This document shows positions 24,856-35,602 of a stretch of 64,000 nucleotides of DNA, one piece after another. The stretch lies in NCBI GenBank assembly GCA_026018925.1, contig JAKSZU010000016.1, forward strand, positions 60,145,575 through 60,209,574, written 5' to 3'. The first letter of the stretch is position 1. Every line of letters starts with the position of its first letter. The DNA is from Tupaia tana (lineage: Eukaryota; Chordata; Mammalia; Scandentia; Tupaiidae). The notes beneath the pieces were generated by a model that saw nothing but the letters and a program-made list of their open reading frames with translations, had not been told where the DNA came from and did not search any database. A program made the position numbers and the translations under genes.

Positions 24856-25289
24856 GTGGTAACACTGAAGCCAGGATAAGGAGTTCACCAAACAGCAAGG
24901 GAGGGAAGAGTGGATAGGCAGCGGACTCCCAAGAACAAAGGCATGTGCAGGATGGGCACTTGTGGGGAGGAGTGACTGAAAGGCTATGTCAAGCCATTCC
25001 TCCAAGCTTCTCTCTCTCAGAGCACCTCTCCTGAGTCATAACACAGGAACCTCTCACTTCTCAAAAGTCTCCTTACTTGACATCTCTGCCCCTCATCCTC
25101 CACATTCCCATCAAGCCTTCTCTGTCTCCTTCTCTTGCATTCTCTTCCTCTGTTCCCCCTACAGACAGCAGTGCTCCCCAAGGTTCTCTCTCTGGACGTC
25201 TTTGCTTTTCCTTTGAGGCCCAAGGCCCCAGCTGCAGTTTGGTGTGAAATACAGCCTGCAAACAGGTTTTGTGTAGCTTGCATGTTTTG
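24856..25289. other. Unassigned intergenic DNA
   Basis: Unique CT-rich sequence; no coding signal I trust. Confidence 0.35.
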
Positions 25290-25800
25290 TTTGTTTTAAA
25301 TTTTGCCAGGAGCATGTGTGTTGTGGGAGGGTGACAGTAAGAAAGCAACCCCATGGGGGTGCACCACAATCCTTTCTCTTCCATTTCTCCCTCTTTTTTT
25401 TTTTTTTTTCCAAAGATTTTTGCTATAGGGCGTATGTGCTCGCCAGAAAGTCAGAGAGAGAGGCAGAGAGATAGAAAGCGAGAAATCACCCCCCAGGGAT
25501 GATGGCCTCACCACTATCCCTTCTCCATTCTCCTCTTGGGATCTTGGGCACACACACACAAGCACCCAACGTGAGTTTAAGCCACTGGGTCCAGGACTCG
25601 AACCACTGTTGATTACATGGGAGTCCAGCAACACAGCCATTACGCTAACTGCTGGTCCCCCATTTCTCCCTCCTATTGGGATTTTAGGCGCATGTACATG
25701 TATCTGGTATGTTTCTCAAGTCACTAGGTCGAGGACTTGAACCATGCCATCAGCCATGTGGGATTCAGCTGCCTAAACCACCTTGCAAAGAGCTGGCCTC
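25290..25800 (-). mobile_element. SINE C split by a SINE A
   Basis: Outer minus-strand C copy at 25290-25393 and 25673-25800. Inner minus A copy at 25394-25659 with T-tract. TSD ccatttctccctc at 25381-25393 and 25660-25672 (13 bp, perfect). A is therefore younger than this C. Confidence 0.9.
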
Positions 25801-25844
25801 CACATATTTTAAATTTTGGTGGTGAGGGTGGTGTGTGCATGCTT

Positions 25845-25925
25845 CCAAGTTTTTTGTTTTGTGTTGTTCTTGTTTTTCAGGTAAGGTCTCATTACGTTGC
25901 TACCCTTCTATCTCAGCCTCCTGAG
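25845..25925 (-). repeat. 7SL/Alu-like fragment
   Basis: TTTTTCAGGTAAGGTCTCATTACGTTGC..ATCTCAGCCTCCTGAG is a reversed piece of a 7SL-derived monomer, cut by the next SINE. Confidence 0.55.
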
Positions 25926-26011
25926 CCAGCAAGTGGCAGGGTGGTTTGCATGCTGGACTCCCACACGGCCGACTATGGTTTGAGTTCTGGACCTGGCAGC
26001 CTGCTTTCTCA

Positions 26012-26068
<57 letters not shown>

Positions 26069-26130
26069 TCTCCCTTGGGTGAGTGAGCATGCATTACAGC
26101 TAATTTTAAAATAACAACAAATAAAATTAA
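25926..26130 (+). mobile_element. SINE B with expanded CT tract
   Basis: Head GAGCCAGCAAGTGGCAGGGTGG; the CT-rich middle has grown to about 50 bp (26015-26065). Confidence 0.82.
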
Positions 26131-26157
26131 AGGATTATTTTTAAAGGTATCATTTAC

Positions 26158-26542
26158 TTAATTCTGTTTGTTGTTATTATTATTATTTAAATTTGATCAG
26201 AAAGAGGCAGTGAGGGAGAGAGAAAAAGGGAAAGTTAGAAAGAAAGCTGCCACGTCCAGAACTTGAACACCTCAGTCTGCCATGTGGGAGTCTAGCACCT
26301 TAACCACCACCTGTAAGCCCCAATAAATAATTGTTTTTAAAAATGAGGGGGAAGGATGGCTGATGGCATGTTGATTAAAGCACTGGACTCCTACATGAGT
26401 GCATGAGTGACCACAGTTTGAGTCTTGGACCTGGCAGCTGGACTTCTCACTTTCCCTCTCTTTCTCCCTGCTCTCGCTGGTCAAATTTAAAAAATAATAA
26501 TAAATAAAAATAATTCTTAAAAAAAAAAAAAAAAAAAAAAAG
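26158..26542. mobile_element. SINE B minus, then B plus
   Basis: 26158-26322 reversed B; 26345-26542 forward B with 22-A tail. Confidence 0.8.
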
Positions 26543-26559
26543 CCTTTGTAGGACCCAGG

Positions 26560-27301
26560 GCTTGGAGAAGAGAGCTGGGGCTGAACTTCACTCAGCCCCA
26601 ACTTGCCCCTTAGCAGACAACTTCATGCTGGCCAAAACCTACACAACCCTGAGCAGAAGCCTACGGTATCGGACAACCCCATTATTTCACATCATGTGAA
26701 ATGAGAATAAAAGGAAGTGAACTTGTAAGTCCGTTGAAAATATTAAATAATATTTCCATCTGCAAATCACCTGGCTTTTTCCATCTGCAAACACCTCTCC
26801 CTGACCCTAGAACATAGTAGGCATGAATAAGTCTCCTTTTCTCTCCCACTCGTTCTTCAACATGTACAGTTTCAAGTAAATCATTGTTCTACGGTTTCCT
26901 TGAGCAGCGCCCAGGACAGGAAGTGCCCCTGCCTGCACAGAGCCCACTCAGGTTTTGTGTCTCTAAGCAAGGTTGTCATGGTAAACATTGCTGAGAAAGT
27001 AAATGCTGGGCAGATAATTGGCCTGTGCTAAGAAAAGCCAGCTTACACCAGCTAGAAAAAGGCAGCACGATTCATTGGGTCTGAGCAAGAAATACAAGAA
27101 GCCTCACAGGCAGCAGGACCAGAAGAAAGTAAATGGGAGCCCGGCAAGGAGTTTGGTGGCCGTGGTGACAGAGTAGAAAATTGTTTCCATCATTGTGCCA
27201 GGTCCACCTCCAAACAGGTTCGAAGTCCCAGGAGGGCAAACCGGGCATCCCCAAAACACTGTTACCTGTTTCATGGAAATGTAACATGAAAGGCTATTAG
27301 T
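26560..27301. other. Unassigned intergenic DNA
   Basis: About 740 bp without SINEs; includes ACCTCTCCCTGACCCTAG and a G/A-rich block. No gene recognised. Confidence 0.4.
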
Positions 27302-27635
27302 GGACCAGCCTGTGGTCTGGTGGTTAAGGTGACGGGATCCCACGTCGCCAACCACACAGTTTGAGTCCTGGATCCAGCAGCTTAGAAAACACTCTGGGTG
27401 GGTATGCCTGTGTGCCCAAAATCCTGAAAGAAGGAGAAGTGGAGAAGGGATTGCAGCATGACCATTCTTCATGAGGGTGCTTTCTTACACTGTCTCTCTC
27501 CAGCAAGGATACGTAGCCTCTGGTAAATTCTGAAAAGGGAGTTGGGGGTTGATTTTTTACTTTCTGTTTTTCTCTGTCCCTCTCCAGTGAGCACACACAC
27601 CCTATGGCAAAAAATAAAAATTAAAAAGGGGGGGA
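27302..27635 (+). mobile_element. SINE C plus a partial 3' end
   Basis: 27302-27535 C with typical GTGGTCTGGTGGTTAAGG head; 27540-27630 holds a second SINE 3' part (TGATTTTTTACTTTCTG to CCCTATGGCAAAAA). Confidence 0.75.
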
Positions 27636-27896
27636 AGCTGTTAGTGTTTCCACATCACTGCCTTTTTCAAAGGTTCAGGGCTCTGGGGTCTCTAGGTCTA
27701 AAGAAAAAGGAGAAGGAAGAAGGGCCAAGAAAAGGCTGCAGTACAGGGGCTTCCTGCAATATGCAAAAGAACCTGAAGAAACTTGTTTATGCTTGAGCTT
27801 GCACAGGGGTTTGAACCTAACCTGCCAAATATGTATACAGATGTGTGTATGTGTGTGTTACACATTATTTTTCAGATTCGTTTGCAAACTGTTTTT
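27636..27896. other. Unassigned intergenic DNA
   Basis: No recognised feature; short TGTGTG run near 27843. Confidence 0.35.
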
Positions 27897-28064
27897 AAAT
27901 AATTATTTTATTTAACTTTATTATTATTTTCCAGCTTGATCAGAGAATGACAGAGAGAGAGAGAGAGGGAAAGTGAGAAGCCAGTCACCAGGTCCGGGCC
28001 TTGAACCGTGGTCAGCCATGTGAGCGTCCAGTGCCTTTAACCACCACGCCACTTGCCAGCCCCC
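27897..28064 (-). mobile_element. SINE B, minus strand
   Basis: AATAATTATTTTATTTAAC tail reversed, TTGAACCGTGG B box reversed, ends CCACTTGCCAGCCCC. Confidence 0.85.
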
Positions 28065-28078
28065 TCATTTGCAAATTC

Positions 28079-28232
28079 TGACAGGAAGTATATGTGAAAC
28101 TACCCAGAAGGGTTCTGACTTTCTCTGTGGGGCAGGTAACAAAACAACAACAACAAATTAAACACGTAAAAATATTTCTTTTTTGGGGGGACAGCAAGTG
28201 GCATAGCAGTTATATTGTTGGACTCCCACATG
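28079..28232 (+). repeat. Local duplicate, copy 1 (pairs with 30400-30542)
   Basis: TGACAGGAAGTATATGTG..AACAAAACAACAAC..TTTCTTTTTT followed by a SINE head. The same unique sequence and the same SINE junction recur about 2.3 kb downstream; copy 2 lacks a short internal stretch. Confidence 0.85.
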
Positions 28233-28450
28233 GTCAACTGCAGTTTGAGTCAGACCCGGTGACTTGAAATTTACACCAGGCATGTTTGCGTGTGTGCCCA
28301 AGATCCTGGGAGGAGAATGGAGAAGGGATTGCAGGTGGCCAGCCCCCCAGGGAGTGATTTCTCACTTTCCCTCTCACTATTTCTGTCTCTCTCCCACCCC
28401 CGCCCCCAGCAAGTGCACATGCCCTAAGGCAAAAACTTCAAAAATTTTTT
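28184..28450 (+). mobile_element. SINE A-like
   Basis: Head GGGGGGACAGCAAGTGGCATAGCAG, GTTTGAGTCAG, ends CCCTAAGGCAAAAAC. Confidence 0.78.
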
Positions 28451-28529
28451 TCTTTTTAATGGATATCTCAAAGGTACTATCTAGCGCAGCACAATTCACT
28501 CATATAATTTTAAATGTTCTAGGAGCTAC

Positions 28530-28754
28530 TTTTTTTTTTTTTTTTTTTTTGGAGAGGTTTTCACTATAGAGAGACAGAGAGGTAGAAAGCGAGAAATCAC
28601 CCCCCGGGGGGGATGGCCATGCCGCAATCCCTTCTCCTCCATTCTCTTGGGATCTTGGGCATGCACGCACACGCGTCCGGCGTGAGTTTAAGCCGCTGGG
28701 TCTCAACTACATGGGAGTCCAGCGACATAGCCATTACACTAATTGCTGGTCCCA
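28530..28754 (-). mobile_element. SINE A, minus strand, with TSD
   Basis: Reversed A with a partly deleted middle; TSD ctaggagctac at 28519-28529 and 28755-28765. Confidence 0.88.
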
Positions 28755-28891
28755 CTAGGAGCTACATTTTAAAAAGAAAAATTAATCAGTAAGATGTTTT
28801 CAGATTTTTTTTTCCTATACAAAGTCTTCAAAGTCTGTTGGGTCACCAAGATGAGCTGGCCAGGCTGCACACACTAAGAACGCACAAAGAG

Positions 28892-29067
28892 GGGCCAGCA
28901 GGTGGCGTGGTGGTTACGATGCTGGAATTCCCATATGGCCGACCATGGTTTGAGTCCCGGACCTGGTGGCTTGCTTTCTCACTTTCCCTCTCTCTCTCTC
29001 TTTCTCTGGCAAAACTCATGTGCAATAATAATGATGATAATAAATAAATAATTAAAAAAAAAAAAAA
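28892..29067 (+). mobile_element. SINE B with 16-bp TSD
   Basis: TSD aagaacgcacaaagag at 28876-28891 and 29068-29083, one mismatch. B box GGTTTGAGTCC. Confidence 0.9.
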
Positions 29068-29120
29068 AAGAACGCACAGAGAGATGGACAAATAGGCACA
29101 CCTAGAAGAGCATCTCCTGA

Positions 29121-29955
29121 GGGCCAGCAGATGGCATGGAGGTTAAGGCACTGGATCCCACATGGCCGACTACGCAGTTGCAGTCTGGACTCTGCAGCTG
29201 GAAAATCGTGCCCAGTGCTTATGTGTGCACACCCAAAATTTCAAGAGAACATTGGAAGAGAAGGGCATGGCCATCTTCCTGAGGAGTGATTTCTTATTTT
29301 CCCTCTCCCTCTCTGTCTGTCTCTGATGAGCACATGTGCCTTATAGCAAAAAAAGCTAAAAAGAGACAAAACAAAAAAAGGAGAGCATCTCTTAGAATTT
29401 TTATTATGTATTTTTCTACTACCAGTTAACCAGGGTTTTGTGAGTGTGTGTGTGTGTTTTTTTAAAGAATTATATTTTTAACTTTATTTATTTTTTTTTT
29501 TTAATGTGACCAGAGAGGGACAGAGTGAGGGAGAGAAAGAGGGAAAGTGAGAAAGCAAGCCCCCAGGTCCAGGACTCAAACCATGTTTGGCCATGTGGGA
29601 GTCCAGAGCCCTTAGCCATCACGCCACCCGCCAGCCCTTTGTTGTGTTTTTTTATGTGTGTATTTTAAACATTTTGCTCCAGGACCAGCAAATGGAGTAA
29701 TGATTATCTCACTGGATTCTCACATGGCCAACTGTGGTTCGAGTCCTGGACCTGGAGACTTGAAACACACCAGGTACATGGGCATGCGTGCCCAAAACCC
29801 TGAGAGGAGAATGGGGGAGAAGGGATTGCAGCATGGCCATCCCCCTGTGGGGAATGATTTTTTGGCTTTCTGTCTCTCTGTCTCTCAGGCAAGCGTATAT
29901 AGCCTACAGTGAAAAAAAAATCTCTAAAAAATAAATTAAAAAATAAATAAATAAA
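29121..29955. mobile_element. SINE cluster: long SINE plus, B minus, A plus
   Basis: 29121-29365 C/A-like; 29465-29636 reversed B; 29681-29955 A (AGGACCAGCAAATGGAGTAATG, GGTTCGAGTCC). Confidence 0.82.
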
Positions 29956-30029
29956 AATTTTGTTCAAAGGCTCTTTATCTCTTAACTACTTAGATACTTA
30001 GAAACCAGAAAATTTAGTAATAATTTTCT

Positions 30030-30132
30030 TTTATTTTTTTCAGACAGGATCTCCTTACGTATGTTGTAATCCTGCCTCAGTCTCCCGGGTAGCTGGGGCT
30101 ACAGGCAGCCACCCCACCACACACCCAGCTAT
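30030..30132 (-). repeat. 7SL/Alu-like monomer fragment
   Basis: CCTGCCTCAGTCTCCCGGGTAGCTGGGGCTACAGGC is the reverse complement of a 7SL-derived SINE core. It supports a euarchontan or rodent-related mammal. Confidence 0.75.
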
Positions 30133-30141
30133 CTTTCTCTT

Positions 30142-30385
30142 TTTTTTTAGTTTTTGCATGCACTGGCCAGAGAGCAACAGAGAGAAAGAGGAAAAGTGAG
30201 AAATCACCCCTCAGGGAGGAGGACCAAGCCACAATCCCTTCTCCTCCAGTCTCTTCTAGGGATTTTGGACACTCCACACTCACACACCCAGCGTATTTTT
30301 CAAGCTCCTAGGTCCTGGACTCGAACCTCACTGTCAGCCATGTGAAATCCAGCACTTTAACTTCCACACTATCTGCTGGCTCTTG
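30142..30385 (-). mobile_element. SINE C, minus strand
   Basis: GTTTTTGCATGCACTGGCC to CACACTATCTGCTGGCTC. Confidence 0.75.
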
Positions 30386-30399
30386 TTACCTTTCCTTTT

Positions 30400-30542
30400 T
30401 GACAGGAAGTACATGTGAAACTACCCAGAAGAGCTGTGTGGGACAGGTAACAAAACAACAACAAATTAAACATATAAAAAGAAATTTCTTTTTTCGGGGA
30501 GCAGCAGGTGGCATAGCAGTTATGTCGCTGGACTCCCACATG
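30400..30542 (+). repeat. Local duplicate, copy 2 (pairs with 28079-28232)
   Basis: Same unique sequence and SINE junction as copy 1; the SINE part stops after about 45 bp. Confidence 0.85.
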
Positions 30543-30620
30543 AAAGCTTCATAAGAAATAACTTTGAAGTTTTGCTTTAAATATAAAGGCTGTGAAAAAT
30601 GTGACAAAACTGAGGCACTT

Positions 30621-31690
30621 GGGGTCACCTCTTGGAGTGGTAGTTAAGAAAGCTGAATCCGGTCACTTCCGGGCAGCGCAGAGCGGAGCGGAAAGTCCAA
30701 CGGCCTGAGGAGCAACATGCCTAAGTTTTATTGTGACTACTGTGATACATACCTCACCCACAATTCTCCATCCGTGAGAAAAACACACTGCAGTGGTAGG
30801 AAACACAAAGAGAATGTGAAAGACTACTATGAGAAATGGATGGAAGAGCAGGCTCAGAGTCTGATTGACAAAACAACTGCTGCCTTTCAACAAGGGAAGA
30901 TACCTCCTACTCCATTCTCTGCTCCTCCTCCTGCAGGGCGATGATCCCACCTCCCCCCAGTCTCCCGGGTCCTCCTCGCCCTGGCATGATGCCAGCACCC
31001 CATATGGGGGGCCCTCCCATGATGCCAATGATGGGCCCTCCTCCTCCTGGGATGATGCCAGTAGGACCTGCTCCTGGAATGAGGCCACCCATGGGAGGCC
31101 ACATGCCCATGATGCCTGGGTCCCCGATGATGAGACCTCCTGCCCGGCCCATGATGGTGCCCACTCGGCCAGGGACGACTCAACCAGACAGATAAGGATG
31201 AAGGGAGGCTTCTTTATGTCAGCTTTATATTAACTTGTTCTACTTCACCAGGAGATCATGGTGCTGTGACTCTCTCTGGGTGTTTTCTAACAGCATGTCA
31301 AGGAAGACTTTCCCCCTTCCTATTAAAAAAAATTAAAAATAAGAGTAGTTTTGGAGGAGAGAAGTGAGGCAAAAAGTGCAGTTTTCATTTGTATTGTGAA
31401 ATGTGAAAATAATAAAATCGTCAAGTGTTTTAGTTAAAAAAAAAAAAAAAAGAAAGAAAGAAAGCTGGATCCCACATGACTGATTGTGCAGTTCGAGTCC
31501 CGGACTCAGCAGCATGAGAAAGCCTGTGAATGCATGCCCAAAATCTGGAAAGGAGGAAGAGCTGGAGGCACAGGGATTGCAGCATGACTGTGCCCCATAG
31601 GGGTGCTCTCTCACTTTCCTTCTCGCTTTCTGGGTAAGCACATGGTCCCTCTGGCAAATTAAAATACACAAATTAAAAACAAAAAAAATC
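30621..31690 (+). mobile_element. SINE C split by the SNRPC retrocopy
   Basis: 5' part 30621-30660 (GGGTCACCTCTTGGAGTGGTAG); 3' part 31473-31690 (CATGACTGATTGTGCAGTTCGAGTCC onward). The interruption is the processed SNRPC copy with its TSD. Confidence 0.88.
30661..31457 (+). pseudogene. SNRPC: Processed copy of SNRPC (U1 snRNP protein C)
   Basis: Intronless copy of the U1C mRNA: 5' UTR, ATG at 30717, stop at 31193-31195, AATAAA at 31411-31416 and poly(A) from about 31436. In the splicing machinery U1C stabilises pairing of U1 snRNA with 5' splice sites. The N-terminal C2H2 finger ([15 protein letters not shown], with C6, C9, H24, H30) is intact. After codon 74 one base is missing near 30940, so the reading frame moves from 30717-30944 to 30941-31195, where the P/M/G-rich tail continues to PDR and stop. 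Apart from this deletion the length fits 159 aa. TSD aagaaagctgaatcc at 30646-30660 and 31458-31472 (one mismatch) proves retrotransposition into a SINE C. Expression as a truncated protein is unlikely but not excluded. Confidence 0.93.
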
Positions 31691-31804
31691 AAAATTAACT
31701 TCTCGTTTCAGGAACTTTCTTACCTGATGTTGCTTGTTGAAATAGGAAAATATTTTTATTAGTAATTTGGCTTTAGTGATTTTCAGACAAAGATGTGTTT
31801 CTTT

Positions 31805-32340
31805 TTTTAATTTTTTCTTTTCTTTTTTTTTTTTTTTTAAGAAGTTTTTGCTATAGGGCGCGTGCGCGCACCAGAGACAGAGACAGAAAGGGAGAAATCA
31901 CCCCCCAGGGAGAATGGCCACACCACAATCCCTTCTCCTCCATTCTCTTCTTGGGATCTTGGGCACGCACACACACATGCCTGGCATGAGTTTAAGCCAC
32001 CGGGTCTGGGACTCAAACCACGGTCGACTGCATGGGAGTCCAGCAACATAGCCATTATGCCGACTGCTGGTCCTTTTTTTTAGAGAGAGATATTTTTTTG
32101 CTATAGGGTGCATGCACTCACCAGAGACACAGAGAGACAGAAAGCAAGAAATCACCCCCCAGGGAGGATGGCCACACTACAATCGCTTCTCCTCCATTCT
32201 CCTCTTGGGAATTTGGGCATGTACACACACCTGCCCAGTACGAGTTTTAAGCCACTGGGTCCAAGACTTGAACCACAATCAACTACGTGGGAGTCCAGTG
32301 ATGTAACCATTACACCATCTGCTGGTCCCCAATTTTTCAT

Positions 32341-32373
<33 letters not shown>

Positions 32374-32719
32374 ATTATTTTCTTTAACTTTATTTATTAT
32401 TATTATCATTATTGTTTTCCAGTTTGATCAAAGACAGACAGCGAGAGAGAGAGGAAGTGAGAAAGCAAACCACCAGGTCCGAGACTTGAACCGTGGTTAG
32501 CTATGTGGGAGTCCAGCGCCTTTAACCACCATGCCACTCGCCAGCCCCAATTTTTCATTCTTAAGAATTATTTTATTTTATTTTATTTATTATTATTATC
32601 ATTTGATTTGATCAGAGAGAGAAAGAGAGGTGAGAAAGCAAGCCACCAGGTCCAGAACTCAAACTACTGTCGGCCATCCCGGAGTCCAGCACCTTAACCA
32701 CCACGCCACCTACCAGCCC
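31805..32719 (-). mobile_element. Four minus-strand SINEs framed by one 17-bp TSD
   Basis: Order: A (to 32073), A (32075-32330), B (32345-32549), B (32564-32719). caaagatgtgtttcttt at 31788-31804 and 32720-32736 is perfect and frames all four. The first B also has its own repeat aatttttcattctt (32331-32344 and 32550-32563). Confidence 0.88.
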
Positions 32720-32736
32720 CAAAGATGTGTTTCTTT

Positions 32737-33255
32737 GTAGTAGGAAAAGAAGAAACACATCATTATGTTAGGTATTTCTAAATGCCTAACTACTGCAGAG
32801 TGTAAAATTGGAGACACAAGCATGGTTTATTTTAGTCCATGGAGAAAAATAATGTGGTTCTTGGTACAACATAATTGTTACCTGCTACTCTTTCTGTGGG
32901 TGACGACTCACAGCCCTCCGAGCCAGTTCCAAAATCGTGCAGAAATTTGTGATAATCACATCAAAATATATCTAAATGTGGTGAGATTATGGAATTGCAA
33001 TTCACCAGCATTTGTATATTTCAAATTTTCCTTTTTCTAGTCAAAGACAAGAAGTAGTGTTTATGGAAAAATGGTTCAAATAAACTCTCTGGGCGAGAGC
33101 TTGCTTGTGTAATCTTGAATCTATTTTTGTAACTCTCTTTCAGTGGTGACATCTAAGGAACGTAATAAGCATCCAATTATACTCAAGGACCACAGAATAA
33201 TTGAAATTTATCAGGAAAACTTTAGGATCTATGATACCTTTATTCTGGCTTTGGT
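32737..33255. other. Unassigned intergenic DNA
   Basis: Unique AT-rich block; nothing recognised. Confidence 0.4.
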
Positions 33256-33270
33256 CTAAGCTATTTATTT

Positions 33271-33570
33271 ATTTTTTTCTTTTTTTGGAGAGTTGCGGTT
33301 TTTTGGTTTTTTTTTGTTTGTTTGTTTGTTTTGCTATAGGGTGCGTGTGCTCGCCAGACAGACAGAGAGAGACAGAGAGATAAGAAAGCGAGAAATCACC
33401 CCCCCGGGGGGATGACCATGCTGCAATCCCTTCTCCTCCATTCTCCTCTCGGATCTTTGGCACGCACGCATACGCGCCCGGCATGAGTTTAAGCCACCGG
33501 GTCCGGGACTCGAACTGCGGTCGACTACGTGGGAGTCCAGCGACATAGTCATTACGCTAACTGCTGGTCC
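33271..33570 (-). mobile_element. SINE A, minus strand, with perfect TSD
   Basis: TSD ctaagctatttattt at 33256-33270 and 33571-33585. CpG-rich, so probably young. Confidence 0.92.
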
Positions 33571-33589
33571 CTAAGCTATTTATTTTTAA

Positions 33590-34069
33590 ATAATTATTTT
33601 AATTAATTAATTAATTAATTAATTAATTTTAATTTTAGCAGAGAGGGGGAGAGAGAAAAAGAGAGAGAGAGGCAAAGCAAGAAAGCAAGCTGCCAGGTCT
33701 GGGACTTGAACCGCGGTTGGCCATATGGGAGTCCAACACTCCTAAACTAACCACTACGTCACCTGCCGGCCCCGCTACTTAATTGTCTCCAAAAGCTAAC
33801 AGATGTGTAGATCTTACTTAAAAATTCTTGACTTTTTTTTTTTTTTAGATTTTTTTCCAGAGGGTGTGTGTACTCACTGAAGAGAGACAAAAAGAGGGAA
33901 AATGAGAAATCACCCCTCACCCCAGGGGGTATGGCCATATCGCAATCCCTTGGGATTTGGGGCATGCATACACACCCTGTGATTCTCTAGCCACCAGATA
34001 TGAGACTCGAACTCTGGTCAGCCATGTGGGCCTCCACCACCTTAACCACCATGCCATCTGCTGGCCCCA
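33590..34069 (-). mobile_element. SINE B minus and long SINE minus
   Basis: 33590-33772 B with a TTAA-repeat tail (33601-33628); 33830-34069 long SINE ending CCATGCCATCTGCTGGCCCC. Confidence 0.82.
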
Positions 34070-34079
34070 TAATTTCTGA

Positions 34080-34121
34080 CTTTTAATAGCCTAATATTTC
34101 TGAAGATTAGGCTATTAAAAG
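34080..34121. repeat. Perfect 16-bp inverted repeat
   Basis: cttttaatagcctaat (34080-34095) and its exact reverse complement (34106-34121) with a 10-nt loop. The right arm overlaps the presumed TSD at the left end of the ZNF146 retrocopy. Confidence 0.9.
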
Positions 34122-34723
34122 CTTGGGACTCTGGGAAACGTGGTCCTGCGCCAGACCAGCCATGGCGAAGATGGCGTCGTCTCGCGGCTGAGCGAGGGCT
34201 TGGCCCGCGTTGACCGTGCGCCCCGCAGGCTTCAAAGGAGTTCCCACTTCAAACTTCTCGGCAGCCTGAACTCATCTAACTCCAAGGAAGAACCTCATAA
34301 TCACAGGAGGAGGGCCACTTCCTCCTGCATCCTTGGAAACGTAATCTTACTCATTCATCCGAAGTTTCAGAAGCCCTGGGGAACAGCCTGCGTCCTAGGA
34401 TGGTACTTTGGCCCCAGCATTAACACTGTAGTGCTGTGTCATTTCCCTAATAGCAGGTTATGAAGGGACCAAAATATATATGATCGTTTGTTGAAGCAAG
34501 ACAAACTGGATGGTGGAGAAAGAAGTGGAAAGGAAGTCTGTCTAGAAGAAGCCTAAGAAGATGATGAGCAGATAGAGAGGCGACAAGACTTGAGAGGTCA
34601 TACACAGAGAAGCCTTATAAATGTAAGAAATGTGGAAATATCTTCAGCCAAAAGTAATTCCTCATTCATCAAAAAGTTCATACTGGAGAGAAACCTTGTG
34701 AATGTGGGAAAGCTTCCATTCAG

Positions 34724-35602
34724 ATGTCACACCTAAGTAAGCAGAGAGCTTATAGTGGGGAAAACCCCTTTGCCTGTAAGGTATGTGGGAAAATCTTCAG
34801 CCACAAATCAAATCTCACTGAGCATGAGCATTTTCATAATAGAGAGAAACCTTTTGAATGTAATGAATGTGGAAAAGCCTTTAGCCAAAAGCAGTATGTC
34901 ATTAAACATCAGAACACCCATACTGGAGAGAAGCTGTTTGAATGTAATGAATGCGGAAAGTCCTTCAGCCAGAAGGAAAACCTCCTTACCCATCAGAAGA
35001 TTCACACTGGAGAGAAACCCTTTGAGTGTAAAGATTGTGGAAAAGCTTTCATTCAAAAATCAAACCTCATCAGACACCAGAGAACTCATACTGGAGAGAA
35101 GCCCTTTGTATGTAAAGAGTGTGGGAAAACCTTTAGTGGAAAATCAAATCTTACCGAGCATGAGAAAATTCACATTGGAGAGAAACCCTTTAAATGTAGT
35201 GAGTGTGGAACAGCTTTTGGCCAGAAGAAATACCTCATAAAACATCAAAACATTCACACTGGAGAGAAACCCTATGAATGTAATGAATGTGGAAAAGCCT
35301 TCTCTCAAAGAACATCACTCATTGTACATGTGAGAATTCATTCAGGTGATAAACCTTATGAATGCAATGTTTGTGGAAAAGCCTTCTCTCAGAGTTCATC
35401 CCTTACTGTGCATGTGAGAAGCCATACAGGTGAGAAACCCTATGGTTGTAATGAATGTGGGAAAGCTTTTTCTCAGTTCTCAACCCTTGCTCTGCATTTG
35501 AGAATACACACAGGTAAGAAGCCTTATCAGTGTAGTGAATGTGGCAAAGCTTTCAGCCAGAAGTCACACCACATTAGACACCAGAAAATTCATACTCACT
35601 AA
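34724..35602 (+). CDS. ZNF146: ZNF146 (OZF) zinc-finger protein, intact intronless copy
   Basis: A 292-codon open frame with ten tandem C2H2 fingers, starting [16 protein letters not shown] and ending HQKIHTH. Length, finger number and finger order match ZNF146/OZF, a finger-only nuclear DNA- and RNA-binding protein without a KRAB domain. Each finger has the C-x2-C-x12-H-x3-H pattern, joined by TGEKPF/Y linkers with the variants NREKPF, IGEKPF, SGDKPY and TGKKPY. No stop or frameshift interrupts it. Upstream, in frame, are a degenerate finger with a TAA (near 34656) and a shortened finger (CECGK), so 34724 is the natural start. In human the gene is on chromosome 19, so this copy beside FUS is most likely a retrogene. 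Whether it is expressed cannot be told from sequence. Confidence 0.85.
   Translation: MSHLSKQRAYSGENPFACKVCGKIFSHKSNLTEHEHFHNREKPFECNECGKAFSQKQYVIKHQNTHTGEKLFECNECGKSFSQKENLLTHQKIHTGEKPFECKDCGKAFIQKSNLIRHQRTHTGEKPFVCKECGKTFSGKSNLTEHEKIHIGEKPFKCSECGTAFGQKKYLIKHQNIHTGEKPYECNECGKAFSQRTSLIVHVRIHSGDKPYECNVCGKAFSQSSSLTVHVRSHTGEKPYGCNECGKAFSQFSTLALHLRIHTGKKPYQCSECGKAFSQKSHHIRHQKIHTH

Noticed and set aside
34755..35240. 161-codon second frame inside the ZNF146 copy
   Set aside because: It is a repetitive frame produced by the 84-bp periodicity of zinc fingers; the C2H2 frame is the real one.
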